NCBI RefSeq assembly: GCF_027497195.1
Contig: NZ_CP114905.1
Coordinates: 310,001-374,000, forward strand
DNA length: 64,000 nt
DNA from: Streptomyces sp. WMMC500
Lineage (GTDB): Bacteria > Actinomycetota > Actinomycetes > Streptomycetales > Streptomycetaceae
Reading direction: 5' to 3'
Below the pieces are notes generated by a model. The model searched no databases, was not told where the DNA came from, and saw only the letters and a program-made list of their open reading frames with translations. The translations under genes and the position numbers were made by a program. Position 1 is the first letter of the stretch. The number at the start of each line of letters is the position of its first letter. This document shows positions 1 through 8,618 of the stretch, piece after piece.

Positions 1-2270
1 GGCCGGGGGCGGCGGAGCTGGTCGTCTGCACCATCGCCGGCCCGGCCGGGGTCGGCAAGACCGCCCTCGCCGTGCGCTGGGCGCACCGGGTCGAGGACAG
101 GTTCCCCGACGGCCAGCTCTACGTGAACCTGCGGGGCTACGCCGCCGGCGCGCCGTTACGGCCACTGGACGCACTGGCGAGGTTCCTCGGCGCGCTCGGC
201 GTACGGGCCGCCGAGGTCCCGGTGGAGCAGGAGGAGGCCGCCGCGCTGTACCGCAGTCTGCTGGCCGCCAAGCGGATGCTGGTGTTGCTGGACAACGCCC
301 AACACGCGGACCAGGTACGGCCCTTGCTCCCCGGCAGTGGCGACAGCCTGGTCCTCGTCACCAGCCGGGACCAGTTCGGCGGGCTGGTCGCACGGGAAGG
401 CGCGGTGCCGCTGACCCTCGACGTGCTGGCCGCGGCCGAGGCACGGGCCCTGCTGGTGCGCTTGCTTGGCCCGGACCGGGTGAGGGGGGAATCGGCGGCG
501 GTGGCGGAGCTGGCCCGGCTGTGCGGTCACCTTCCGCTGGCACTGCGCATCGCCGCCGCCAACATACTGACGCACCCCGGGCTGAGCATCGAGGACTTCA
601 CCGAGCGGCTGCGCACCGGCGACCGGCTCGCCATGCTGGAGGTGCACGGCGACGCACAGGCCGCCGTGCGCGGGACCTTCGACCTGTCGTACTTCGCCCT
701 GCAACCCGAGAGCCGGCGGCTGTTCCGGCTGCTGGGCCTGGTGCCGGGGCCCGACATCGCCGCCGAGGGCGCCGCCGCGCTGGCCGGCCTGACGCCGTCG
801 TCGGCGGCGCACCTGCTGAACGGGCTGGTCCGCACCCACCTGGTCGAGCAGCCGGTGCCCGGCCGGTACGCACTCCACGACCTGCTGCGCCTCTACGCCG
901 CGGAACGGGCCGCCGAGGAGGAGTCCGACGCCGACCGGCGGGCGGCACTCGGGCGGCTCTTCGGCCACTACCTGTCCCGGGTGGACGCGACGGCCCAGGT
1001 GCTCTACCCGGACAAGCTGCGGCTGCCGCCGCCCGAGACCGACCGCCCGCGGGCCGACGCCCCGTTCGCAGACCAGGACCGGGCGTCGGCCTGGATCGAG
1101 GCGGAGCGGCCCAATCTCACGGCCGCGGTGCACCACGCCGCCGGGCACGGTCCGCAGGCCGCCGGATGGCGGCTCGCCGACTCCCTGCGCGGCTACTTCG
1201 ACCTTCGGCGGGACACGGTGGACTGGCCGGCCGTCGCCCGCTCCGGGCTGCAGTGCGCCGAGGCCGACGGCGACCGGCGCGCCCAGGGCGCCGCGCATCT
1301 GAGCCTGGCGCTGTTCCACTGGAACCAGGCCCAGTACCGGCCGGCCATCGACCACTACACCCGGGCGAAGGACCTCGGCCGCGAGACCGGCTGGCTCGAC
1401 GGCCACGCGACCGCGCTGGCCAACCTCGGCATCGTCTACCACGAGCTGGGGCACCTGCAGCAGGCCGCGGAGCACTACCGCGAGGCCCTCGCGATCCACC
1501 AGCGGACCGGCTACCTCGCCGGACAGGGCAGCCACCTCGGCAACCTCGGCGAGTGCTACCACGTTCTCGGACGTCTGGACGACGCCCTGGCCGCGCTGAC
1601 CGAGGCCCGGGACCTGCGCCGGAAGGTGGGCGCCCGAGCGCCGGAGGCGGACGCGCTGCGGGTGCTCGCCGCGGTCCACCGGGACGCCGGGCGCCAGGCC
1701 CGGGCACTCGAACTCGCCGACGCCGCGGTCGCGCTCGCCCGCGGCATCGGCGACCTGCGCTTCCAGGCCGACGCCCTGAACACCCTGGCCACCATCCGCC
1801 ACCGCCTCGGCCACCATCCGCAGGCCATCGCCGACCACCGCGAAGCGCTGCGGATCGCCCGGGACATCGGCAGCGGCTACGCCGAGGCGGAGGCCCTGAT
1901 CGGCCTGGCCGCCGCGCACCGGCACACCGGCGACCCCCGGCGCGCGGCCGACGAGGCCGGCGAGGCCCTCGACATCGCCCGCCGGACGGAGTCGCGGCTG
2001 TTGGAGGGCCAGTGCCTCACCGGCCTCGCCGCCGTCCACCTCGACCGGGGCGACCACGAGGCGGCCGTCGACCACGCACGCCAGGCGCTGACGATCCACA
2101 CGGAGACGGGCCACCGCCTGGGACAGGCCCGCGCCCACCTCGTCGCACACCACGCGCTGCGCGCCTGCGAACGCCCGGACCAGAGCCACGAACACCGGGC
2201 CCTGGCACTGTTCACCGAGATCGGCGCGGACTGGCGGGACCACGCCAGAACACTGATCCGCCAGGCATAG
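1..2270 (+). CDS. AfsR/SARP-like NB-ARC and TPR regulator (5' end outside window)
   Basis: The reading frame is open to the left edge and ends with TAG at 2268-2270, so the N-terminus is missing. The first visible residues include a Walker A loop (GPAGVGKT, coded at about 39-62). An NB-ARC domain follows, with the VTSR sensor near 355-366 and a GHLPLAL motif near 525-543, then a winged-helix segment. From about base 1230 there are repeated helical units rich in A, L, Y and G (ANLGIVYHELGH, GNLGECYHVLGR) typical of TPRs. Proteins of this build (AfsR family) are ATP-binding cytoplasmic transcriptional regulators. The SARP/BTAD DNA-binding part would lie upstream, if present. A free-standing NB-ARC/TPR protein cannot be excluded. 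The next gene is convergent across a strong hairpin. Confidence 0.85.
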   Translation, partial: PGAAELVVCTIAGPAGVGKTALAVRWAHRVEDRFPDGQLYVNLRGYAAGAPLRPLDALARFLGALGVRAAEVPVEQEEAAALYRSLLAAKRMLVLLDNAQHADQVRPLLPGSGDSLVLVTSRDQFGGLVAREGAVPLTLDVLAAAEARALLVRLLGPDRVRGESAAVAELARLCGHLPLALRIAAANILTHPGLSIEDFTERLRTGDRLAMLEVHGDAQAAVRGTFDLSYFALQPESRRLFRLLGLVPGPDIAAEGAAALAGLTPSSAAHLLNGLVRTHLVEQPVPGRYALHDLLRLYAAERAAEEESDADRRAALGRLFGHYLSRVDATAQVLYPDKLRLPPPETDRPRADAPFADQDRASAWIEAERPNLTAAVHHAAGHGPQAAGWRLADSLRGYFDLRRDTVDWPAVARSGLQCAEADGDRRAQGAAHLSLALFHWNQAQYRPAIDHYTRAKDLGRETGWLDGHATALANLGIVYHELGHLQQAAEHYREALAIHQRTGYLAGQGSHLGNLGECYHVLGRLDDALAALTEARDLRRKVGARAPEADALRVLAAVHRDAGRQARALELADAAVALARGIGDLRFQADALNTLATIRHRLGHHPQAIADHREALRIARDIGSGYAEAEALIGLAAAHRHTGDPRRAADEAGEALDIARRTESRLLEGQCLTGLAAVHLDRGDHEAAVDHARQALTIHTETGHRLGQARAHLVAHHALRACERPDQSHEHRALALFTEIGADWRDHARTLIRQA

Positions 2271-2420
2271 CCCCGACGGGCGCCGCCGGGTGGGCGAGCC
2301 GTTCACGGGTCTCGGGCCGGGAGACCAGGTCGAGGAAGTCGCGGTATCGGAGCGGACGGCGGCGCGCTCCGGCAGGGTGTGACCGACGCCAACCGTGAGC
2401 TGTAAAAGCCCGCCGGCGGC

Positions 2421-2450
2421 GCCCCCGTGCTCCTTGAGGTGCACGGGGGC
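2421..2450. terminator. Bidirectional hairpin terminator
   Basis: Perfect 10-bp inverted repeat, GCCCCCGTGC (2421-2430) and GCACGGGGGC (2441-2450), with a 10-base loop. It lies between the 3' ends of the convergent NB-ARC regulator and subtilisin genes. There is no clear U-tract, as is usual in high-GC actinomycetes. Confidence 0.7.
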
Positions 2451-2469
2451 GGCGACTCCTGGTCGTCGG

Positions 2470-2700
2470 CTACTGGGCGAAGCAGAAAGCCTGGGTGGAG
2501 AAGCTCCAGCAGGTCAGGGGTTTGGTGACGGTGTCGGTGTGGCCGGACCCGTCGGTGACGGTCAGGTGGGCGGTGTAGTTCGCCTGCCGGTTGGGATAGG
2601 TGTGCGAGGCGGTCTCACCGGTGCCGCTCTGGCCATCGCCGAAGGCCCACGCGTACGAGGCGATGTCACCGTCCGCATCCGAGGAGCCGCCCGCGTCGAA
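2470..2700. repeat. Duplicated PKD/C-terminal module, copy 1
   Basis: Codes for the last PKD domain and tail of the subtilisin-like protease. It aligns without gaps to 4318-4548 (offset 1848 bases). By eye I count about ten mismatches over the first 190 bases, far closer than the two unrelated catalytic domains, so this is a recent duplication or gene conversion. Confidence 0.9.
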
Positions 2701-4257
2701 CTGACACGTCGCCCACTGGCACATCACCGTGAACGACGCCTCCGGCGGCTCACCGGCCGGCGGGACACCGGCCCGTACCGGCTTGGTGACCTCATCCGTG
2801 TTGCCCTCGTCATCCGTCACCATCAGCGTCACGTCGTACGTGCCCGCGGCGGCGTAGGAGTGCGAAGGTCGCACCCCCTGCCCCGTCGCGCCGTCGCCGA
2901 AGTCCCAGGCGTACGAGGAAATCGACCCGCCCTCATCCGAAGAACCCGAGGCATCGAACCCGCAGTCCAGCGACTCCGCACAGTCCGCCTCGAACGCCGC
3001 CGCCGGCACCCCCGGCTCACCGCCGCCCAGGTCGCCCACGTACAGCAGCTTGTTCGGGGAACCTCTGAGGTCGGTGATCTTGCCGGGCGTCGCGGAGTTC
3101 ACGATCGCGGCGTTGAGGTCCGTCACCGAGGCGCCCGGGTCCGCGCTCACCGCGAGGGCGAGCGCGCCGGCCACGTGCGGGCTGGCCATCGACGTTCCGC
3201 TGCTCCCGCCGCTGCCGCCGCCCATGGTGGTCGAGGTGATGCTGGTGCCCGGAGCGAACAGGTCCACGCACTGTCCCCAGTTGGATGCCTGGCCTCCGGT
3301 CCAGATGCTGCGGCGGTCCTGGTTGTCCGACGCGGCGACCGTCAGCGCGGACGGCGTGCTCGCCGGGCTCGTGTTGCAGGCGTCGGCGTTGGAGTTGCCC
3401 GCGGCGACCGCCCACGGGACGCCCGCCGCGGTCGAGTTGGTCACGGCCTCGTTCACCGCGGCGTCCCGGGGGCCGCCCAGGCTCATGTTGCCGACCGCGG
3501 CCTGCGGAGCGTTCTCGGTGACGTAGTCGATGCCGGCGATGACCGCTTCGTACGAGCCGTTGCCGCTGCAGTCGAGCACCCGTACCGCGACCAGGTCGGC
3601 GTTCTTCGCCACGCCCCAGGTCTGGCTGCCCACCGTGCCGCCGACGTGGGTGCCGTGGCCCTGGCAGTCGCTCGCGTCGGCGTCGTCGTCGATGAAGTCG
3701 TGGCCGCTGCTCGCCCGGCCACCGTAGTCCGGGTGGTCCAGGTCCATCCCGGTGTCGACGATGTACGCCGTGACGCCGGAGCCGTCGTTCGGCGCCGTGT
3801 AGGCGTTGTCCAGCGGCAGGTCGCGCTGGTCGATGCGGTCCAGGCCCCACGTCTCGGCGGCCTCGACCTTCGCGTTCTGCTCGACGTAGCGCACGGCCGG
3901 GTCGGCCGCGAGCCGCTTGGCCTGCGCGGCGCTCATCTCCACGGAGAAGCCGCGCAGCGCCGCCGCGTACACGTAGCCGACCTCGCCGCCGAAGCGGTCG
4001 GTCAGGGCGTCGGCCTTCGCCGCGACGGATGCCTGGGCGCTGGGCGCCTTGGACGGTGCGCCGTCGAGGACGACGATGTAGCTGCCCTTGATCGCCTCCG
4101 GGGCGCCGGCGTTGACGATCCGCACGTCTGCTGTGGCGCCGGTGGTGCCGGCGGCTTCGGCGGCGCCGAGGCCGCTCAGTACGAGGCCGAGGGGCGCGGC
4201 CACGCCGAGACAGACTCCGGCGAGCCGCCTTCTCTTCCTTCTTGCGGGTTGTGACAT
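2470..4257 (-). CDS. Secreted subtilisin-like serine protease (S8) with two PKD domains
   Basis: 595 aa; ATG at 4257 preceded by an AAGGAGA ribosome site. A Sec signal peptide covers about residues 1-36 (basic RRKRRR, hydrophobic stretch, AEAA end). An inhibitor-I9 propeptide runs about 57-128, then the S8 catalytic domain about 135-408. The catalytic triad is visible as Asp168 (YIVDTG), His201 (GHGTHV) and Ser356 (GTSMASPH), with the oxyanion Asn288 (AAGN). Two PKD repeats follow (AWDFGDG and AWAFGDG), and the protein ends in a Cys-containing tail (TCWSFSTQAFCFAQ). It is an extracellular endopeptidase, with PKD modules that in other proteases aid binding to insoluble substrates. The last PKD and tail are nearly identical to those of the next gene. 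Confidence 0.95.
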   Translation of the reverse strand: MSQPARRKRRRLAGVCLGVAAPLGLVLSGLGAAEAAGTTGATADVRIVNAGAPEAIKGSYIVVLDGAPSKAPSAQASVAAKADALTDRFGGEVGYVYAAALRGFSVEMSAAQAKRLAADPAVRYVEQNAKVEAAETWGLDRIDQRDLPLDNAYTAPNDGSGVTAYIVDTGMDLDHPDYGGRASSGHDFIDDDADASDCQGHGTHVGGTVGSQTWGVAKNADLVAVRVLDCSGNGSYEAVIAGIDYVTENAPQAAVGNMSLGGPRDAAVNEAVTNSTAAGVPWAVAAGNSNADACNTSPASTPSALTVAASDNQDRRSIWTGGQASNWGQCVDLFAPGTSITSTTMGGGSGGSSGTSMASPHVAGALALAVSADPGASVTDLNAAIVNSATPGKITDLRGSPNKLLYVGDLGGGEPGVPAAAFEADCAESLDCGFDASGSSDEGGSISSYAWDFGDGATGQGVRPSHSYAAAGTYDVTLMVTDDEGNTDEVTKPVRAGVPPAGEPPEASFTVMCQWATCQFDAGGSSDADGDIASYAWAFGDGQSGTGETASHTYPNRQANYTAHLTVTDGSGHTDTVTKPLTCWSFSTQAFCFAQ

Positions 4258-4317
4258 GGATGTCTCCTTGTGGGAGTGGTGGAGGGTGCTGCCCGGTCCG
4301 GGCTGCGGACGGCCTGC

Positions 4318-4548
4318 CTACTGGGCGAAGCAGAAGGCTTCGGTGGAGAAGCTCCAGCAGGTCAGGGGTTTGGTGACGGTGTCGGTGTGGCCGGACTCGT
4401 CGGTGACGGTCAGGTGGGCGGTGTAGTTCGCCTTCCGGTTGGGATAGGTGGGCGAGGCGGTCTCACCGGTCCCGCTCTGACCGTCGCCGAAGTCCCACGC
4501 GTACGAGGAAATCGAGCCGTCCTCATCCGAGGAGCCGGAGGCGTCGAA
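4318..4548. repeat. Duplicated PKD/C-terminal module, copy 2
   Basis: Partner of the repeat at 2470-2700, here forming the C-terminus of the chymotrypsin-fold protease. Both copies start at the stop codon and run upstream through the PKD domain. Confidence 0.9.
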
Positions 4549-5499
4549 CGCACAGGTGAGGGACTCCGCGCAGTCGGCCTCGAACGCGGCCGTCGGCGCA
4601 CCGGGGGTGGGGTTGCCGCCCCACTCGTCGATCATCTCGTTGGCCCAGTCGCCCATCTCGTTGGTGAGCCGGCCCCAGGCGCCATAGCTGTTGCAGCCGA
4701 CGCGCACCCATGAGGCGACCCCGACGATCACGCCGTCGACCAGCATCGGGCCGCCGCTGTCGCCCTGGCAGATGCCGTCGTGGCCGTCGGCGTACCCGCC
4801 GCACACCATGTACCGGCCGTTGAACGTGCCGAAGGACCCGCACGTGTTGCTGCCATCGACGAGGGGGTAGTCCTCCACCTTGCGCATGTGGCCGAACTCG
4901 TTCTCGCCGTCACTCACGCGGCCGTAGCCGAGGAGCAGCGAGGAGTTTCCCGGCTGGGTGAGGTGCGCGTCACCGGAGTCGGCGACCCTGGGGTACTCGA
5001 AGCCGGCCGGCACGGGGATGTCGGTCTTGGTGACCACGATGCCGACGTCCCAGCCCGTCTGCCAGCCGTTCGGCGGCTGGTAGTTCGGGTGCTGGAAGTA
5101 GTGCTCGACCTCGATTTCGGTGCCGCCGGGCTGCGTCAGGTCGTCCGAGCCGTACAGCATCGTCTTCGTTCCCGCGCCGTCCTTGCAGTGCGCCGCGGTG
5201 ACGATCACCCGGGGCGCGACCACGGCGGCGGTGCAGGTCTGGCCCTGCGGCCGGGGGCCGCCCTCGCGCAGCATCGCGATGACGAACGGGTGGTCGCGCA
5301 CGTACGCCGGCTCGCCGCCGATGATCTGTGCGCTCGGGCCGTCGTGCGGCTTGGCTTCCAGCGGTGTGACCGCCTCGGACGGCGGGTCGTCGGGTGGCAC
5401 GGCGGCCGCCGCCGACACCGCGGGGGCGAGTGTCAGCAGCACCAGGCCGGTGATCAGTCCGGCGATGCCGCCGGACCGCATTCGTCGTACGCCTCTCAT
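4318..5499 (-). CDS. Secreted chymotrypsin-fold (S1) serine protease with PKD domain
   Basis: 393 aa from the ATG at 5499, which has a GAGGAGAG ribosome site; an in-frame upstream start lacks one. A signal peptide spans about residues 1-32 and is followed by a propeptide up to the IIGG activation site (59-62). The triad is His104 (TAAHC), Asp151 (WDVGI) and Ser248 (GDSGGP). The residue six before the active Ser, which sets S1 specificity (Asp in trypsin), is Gly242, so trypsin-like Arg/Lys specificity is unlikely. One PKD domain and the tail TCWSFSTEAFCFAQ match the neighbouring subtilisin. The two proteases lie in tandem 60 bases apart. CTACGG-type sites upstream suggest control by the adjacent LAL regulator. 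Confidence 0.93.
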   Translation of the reverse strand: MRGVRRMRSGGIAGLITGLVLLTLAPAVSAAAAVPPDDPPSEAVTPLEAKPHDGPSAQIIGGEPAYVRDHPFVIAMLREGGPRPQGQTCTAAVVAPRVIVTAAHCKDGAGTKTMLYGSDDLTQPGGTEIEVEHYFQHPNYQPPNGWQTGWDVGIVVTKTDIPVPAGFEYPRVADSGDAHLTQPGNSSLLLGYGRVSDGENEFGHMRKVEDYPLVDGSNTCGSFGTFNGRYMVCGGYADGHDGICQGDSGGPMLVDGVIVGVASWVRVGCNSYGAWGRLTNEMGDWANEMIDEWGGNPTPGAPTAAFEADCAESLTCAFDASGSSDEDGSISSYAWDFGDGQSGTGETASPTYPNRKANYTAHLTVTDESGHTDTVTKPLTCWSFSTEAFCFAQ

Positions 5500-5595
5500 G
5501 CACTCTCCTCGCGTGGCAGGCCACGTCATCGGGGGTATGTGACCGTGCCCCGAGAGGATCGGCAGGCGTGGAGAGGTAAACAATCCGCATAAGTG

Positions 5596-5696
5596 CCCGT
5601 AGGTCTACGGGTTTTTGCACGGCGACGCCGTTGCCCGTGTTCTCCCGGGAGCCTACGGATTGCTTGGGGGATTTGATTGCGTGGCTCTACGGATTG
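5596..5696. promoter_or_regulatory. CTACGG repeat array upstream of the S1 protease
   Basis: The 206-base gap between the protease start (5499) and the LAL regulator stop (5706) contains a palindrome, CCCGTAG-GT-CTACGGG (5596-5611), and two exact direct copies of CTACGGATTG at 5653-5662 and 5687-5696, 34 bases apart. The inverted form CAATCCG also occurs at 5581. The arrangement looks like a multi-site operator for an activator, and the adjacent LAL protein is the obvious candidate. That link is inference from position. Confidence 0.55.
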
Positions 5697-5705
5697 TTCC
5701 CGCGG

Positions 5706-8618
5706 TCAGGGCGCCACGCTGATGTCGGACCGCGAGCGCACGCCCAGCTTGCGCAGCACCTTGGCGACGTGCTGCTCGAAGGTGCGCGGCGAGAGGAAGA
5801 GCACGTCGGCGATCTCCCGGTTGGTCAGTCCCCGCGACGCCAACCGGGCGACGTCCTGCTCCCGTGGCGACAGCGCGCCGCCGTAGCCCCGCCGGCCGCG
5901 CCGGGAGGGCGTGGTTCCGCCGTGGCTGCGCACGTCGTGCCGGCAGCGGGCGGCGTCGCGGGCGGCGCCGAGCTGCTCGAAGGCGTCGGCGAGCACCGCG
6001 AGTTCGTCGCCGACGCCGACGTCGCCGAGGGCGAGCCGGCACAGCGTCCCCCGCTCGGCGGCCAGCGCCGCCAGGTACGGCGCGGGCAGCCGCTCGTACG
6101 CCGCGTGCGCCGCCGCGTAGCAGCCGGCGGCCGCGGACAGGTCGCCGTCCGTCTCCGCTAGTTCGCCCCGGCACACCAGCAGGGCGGCGTGCACCAGCGG
6201 CGCGTCGCGGTCGGCCACCTCGGTGGCCAGCTCGGCGACGAACGCGCGGGCCGGATCCGTACCCCCGGCGGCGAGCAGTGCGCCGACCGAGACCGGCGCC
6301 AGGTCGGCCGCCCACGTCCACACGCCCTTGCGGCGCAGCACGGCGATGCCCTCCTCGGCCGCGCCGGCGGCGCCGGCCGCGTCGTCCCGGGCCAGTCGCA
6401 TCCGGGCCAGCCCGGCGAAGCCGGCGATGACCACGGGGGTGATCGCCTCGTTCGGCGCTTCGGTTCCCGTACGGACCAGGTGCTCCTCGGCCGCGCCCCA
6501 CTCGCCCCGCGCGATCGCCAGCAGCCCCAGCACGAGGGACAGCTCGCTGGCCACCGGCAGCAGGTCGCGGTAGTCGGCCAGCAGCCGGTGCGCGCGGTCG
6601 GCGAGCCCGGACCAGTCGCCGGTGTACCAGTCGAGCCGGACCTGCGTCGACCGCGCCGTACTGATCACGAACGGGCTGCCCGCCGACGCTGCGAGCTGCG
6701 TTCCCGTCGCCAGGAACTCCCGGGCCTGCGCGAAGTGGCCGACGGTGGTGCAGGCGTCGGCGAGGTTGCAGCGCGCCCGCGCGAGCTGGCGCCGCTCTCC
6801 GACGTCGTCCGCGGCGTACGGCAGGGAGAGCAGGTCGGCCTGCACGGCCGGGTCGCCGACGTGCAGGCGGGAGCCGAGCAGGTTCGCCAGCAGGGAGATC
6901 CGCAGCTCGCCGTCGTCGCACCGGGCGAGCCGGCGCTCGGCCTCGGCCAGCAGCACCCGCTGTTCGGCGAACGGCGCCCCGCCGATGAACGGGGTGCCGA
7001 GCAGCGCGATGCCCTTCGCCGCCAGCCCGGGCCGCTGCTCGGACAGGTCCGCGACCGCGCGGCGTATCTCGGCCCGCGCCGCCTCCACCCGGCCCTCCTG
7101 CCGCACCAGCAGCAGCCCCAGGAACAGCCGGACCTCGCCGCGCGCCGCCGTCGACAACCGCCGGTCGTTCAGCAGCCGTTCGAGGGTCGCCACCGGATCG
7201 TGCGGGTCCAGGCCGCTGTACGCGACGGTGCCGAGCTTGACCGCGAGGCGGTCGACGTCCGGGCCGCGCAGGTCCGGCTCGGCCACCAGCCGGCGCAGCA
7301 GGGCGGTGGCGGCGGACGGGTCACCGACCGCCGTCGCCAGGTCGGCCGCACGCTCGCCGTAGTTCAGCCAGTCCGCCGTGCGGCCGGCGCTGCGGCTGTG
7401 CTCGGCAAGCTGCACCAGCGGCGGCGGGTCCAGCCTCGCCAGCGCACCGATCGCGGCGGCGTGCAGGTCCTGCCGGACCGGACCGCTCAGCGCGTCGTAC
7501 ACCGCCTGCCGGGCGAGCGAGTGACGGAAGCCGTACCGGGCCGGCTCGATCTCGAACAACACCCCCCGCTCGGCCGCCTGGGTGAGGGCAAGCCACGCGG
7601 TGTCGGCGTCGATCGAGGCGACGGCCATGAGCTGCTCGACCCGCGACGGAACGCCCAGGACGGCAGCCGCGTGGATGAGGCGGCGCGTCGGCGCCGGCAG
7701 CCCGGCGAGCCGGTCGGCGATCGCGTCGCGCAGCAGGACCGGCACCTCGACGTCGTCGAAAAGACGGTCGGTGAGACGTCGTTCGGTTTCCGCGGAGCCG
7801 TCTGCCGGGCCCTCCAGGGCGGCCGTCGTGGACCAGGAGCGCAGCAACTCCTCCACCACGAACGGGATCCCCGCGGTGCGCTCGTGCAGCCGGGCGGCGA
7901 GGTCGGCGGGAACCTCGTCCGCCAGGATCGCCCCGGCCAGCTCGGCAACCCCGCCGACGTCCAGCGGCGCGAGCCGCAGCACCACCCGAGCCACGGTGTC
8001 GGGCGGACGACAGGCCGCACCCAGCGGCGGCCGGCCGGCCAGGTCCTCGCGGCGGTACGTGACCACGACCGACAGCCCCGGCGGCGGGTCGCTCATCACG
8101 AACCGCAGCATCTGCCGGGTACCGTCGTCGGCCCACTGCAGATCCTCCACCACCAGCAACACCGGCCCCAGCGCGCCGAGGAACTCCCGGACGGCCCGCA
8201 GCAACCGGTGCCGCTCGGCGTGCGGGTCACCGATCGGCACCGGCTCCGGCGGCAGCAGATGACCCAGTTCGGGCAGCAGCGGCCGCAACGCGCCGACCAC
8301 CGGACTCAGCTCCACGGCGGGCAGCCCGGCCGGCGCGCGCAGCGCCTCTATCAGCGCCCCGTACGGAAACGGCTCACGAACCTGCCGGCAGTGGCCGACC
8401 ATCACGCGCAGCCGGCCGATACGCGGCTGCACGAGCAGCTCATGCACGAGCAGCTCATGCACGAGCAGCGTCTTGCCCACCCCCGCCTCGCCCTCGATCA
8501 GCACCATCGTCGAGCGGCTCGGGACGGTGTCGAGCAGCGCACGCAACTCCGCGCCACGGCCGACGAGCACCGGCGAGCTGGTACGCACCACGTTCGCGCC
8601 ACGCCGTCCGCTGGCCAT
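5706..8618 (-). CDS. LuxR-family transcriptional regulator, LAL type
   Basis: 970 aa from the ATG at 8618 (AAAGGAG ribosome site; an in-frame ATG 39 bases upstream lacks one). An N-terminal AAA-type ATPase has Walker A GEAGVGKT (43-50), a Walker B-like LLVVEDLQWAD and a long helical TPR-like middle. The C-terminus carries a LuxR/GerE helix-turn-helix (LSPREQDVARLASRG, LTNREIADVLFLS). Size and layout fit the LAL (large ATP-binding LuxR) activators of actinomycetes. It lies downstream of the protease genes on the same strand and probably controls them through the CTACGG sites (inference). A 15-bp tandem repeat lies just after the P-loop. Confidence 0.92.
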   Translation of the reverse strand: MASGRRGANVVRTSSPVLVGRGAELRALLDTVPSRSTMVLIEGEAGVGKTLLVHELLVHELLVQPRIGRLRVMVGHCRQVREPFPYGALIEALRAPAGLPAVELSPVVGALRPLLPELGHLLPPEPVPIGDPHAERHRLLRAVREFLGALGPVLLVVEDLQWADDGTRQMLRFVMSDPPPGLSVVVTYRREDLAGRPPLGAACRPPDTVARVVLRLAPLDVGGVAELAGAILADEVPADLAARLHERTAGIPFVVEELLRSWSTTAALEGPADGSAETERRLTDRLFDDVEVPVLLRDAIADRLAGLPAPTRRLIHAAAVLGVPSRVEQLMAVASIDADTAWLALTQAAERGVLFEIEPARYGFRHSLARQAVYDALSGPVRQDLHAAAIGALARLDPPPLVQLAEHSRSAGRTADWLNYGERAADLATAVGDPSAATALLRRLVAEPDLRGPDVDRLAVKLGTVAYSGLDPHDPVATLERLLNDRRLSTAARGEVRLFLGLLLVRQEGRVEAARAEIRRAVADLSEQRPGLAAKGIALLGTPFIGGAPFAEQRVLLAEAERRLARCDDGELRISLLANLLGSRLHVGDPAVQADLLSLPYAADDVGERRQLARARCNLADACTTVGHFAQAREFLATGTQLAASAGSPFVISTARSTQVRLDWYTGDWSGLADRAHRLLADYRDLLPVASELSLVLGLLAIARGEWGAAEEHLVRTGTEAPNEAITPVVIAGFAGLARMRLARDDAAGAAGAAEEGIAVLRRKGVWTWAADLAPVSVGALLAAGGTDPARAFVAELATEVADRDAPLVHAALLVCRGELAETDGDLSAAAGCYAAAHAAYERLPAPYLAALAAERGTLCRLALGDVGVGDELAVLADAFEQLGAARDAARCRHDVRSHGGTTPSRRGRRGYGGALSPREQDVARLASRGLTNREIADVLFLSPRTFEQHVAKVLRKLGVRSRSDISVAP
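8431..8469. repeat. 15-bp tandem repeat inside the LAL regulator
   Basis: The unit ACGAGCAGCTCATGC occurs 2.6 times (8431-8445, 8446-8460, partial 8461-8469). On the coding strand it gives the repeated pentapeptide LLVHE directly after the Walker A motif. Being a multiple of three, copy-number changes would stay in frame. Confidence 0.9.

Noticed and set aside
156..2444. 762-codon minus-strand open frame opposite the NB-ARC/TPR gene
   Set aside because: Antisense shadow caused by high third-position GC; no ribosome site or domains, and the plus-strand frame has clear NB-ARC and TPR motifs.
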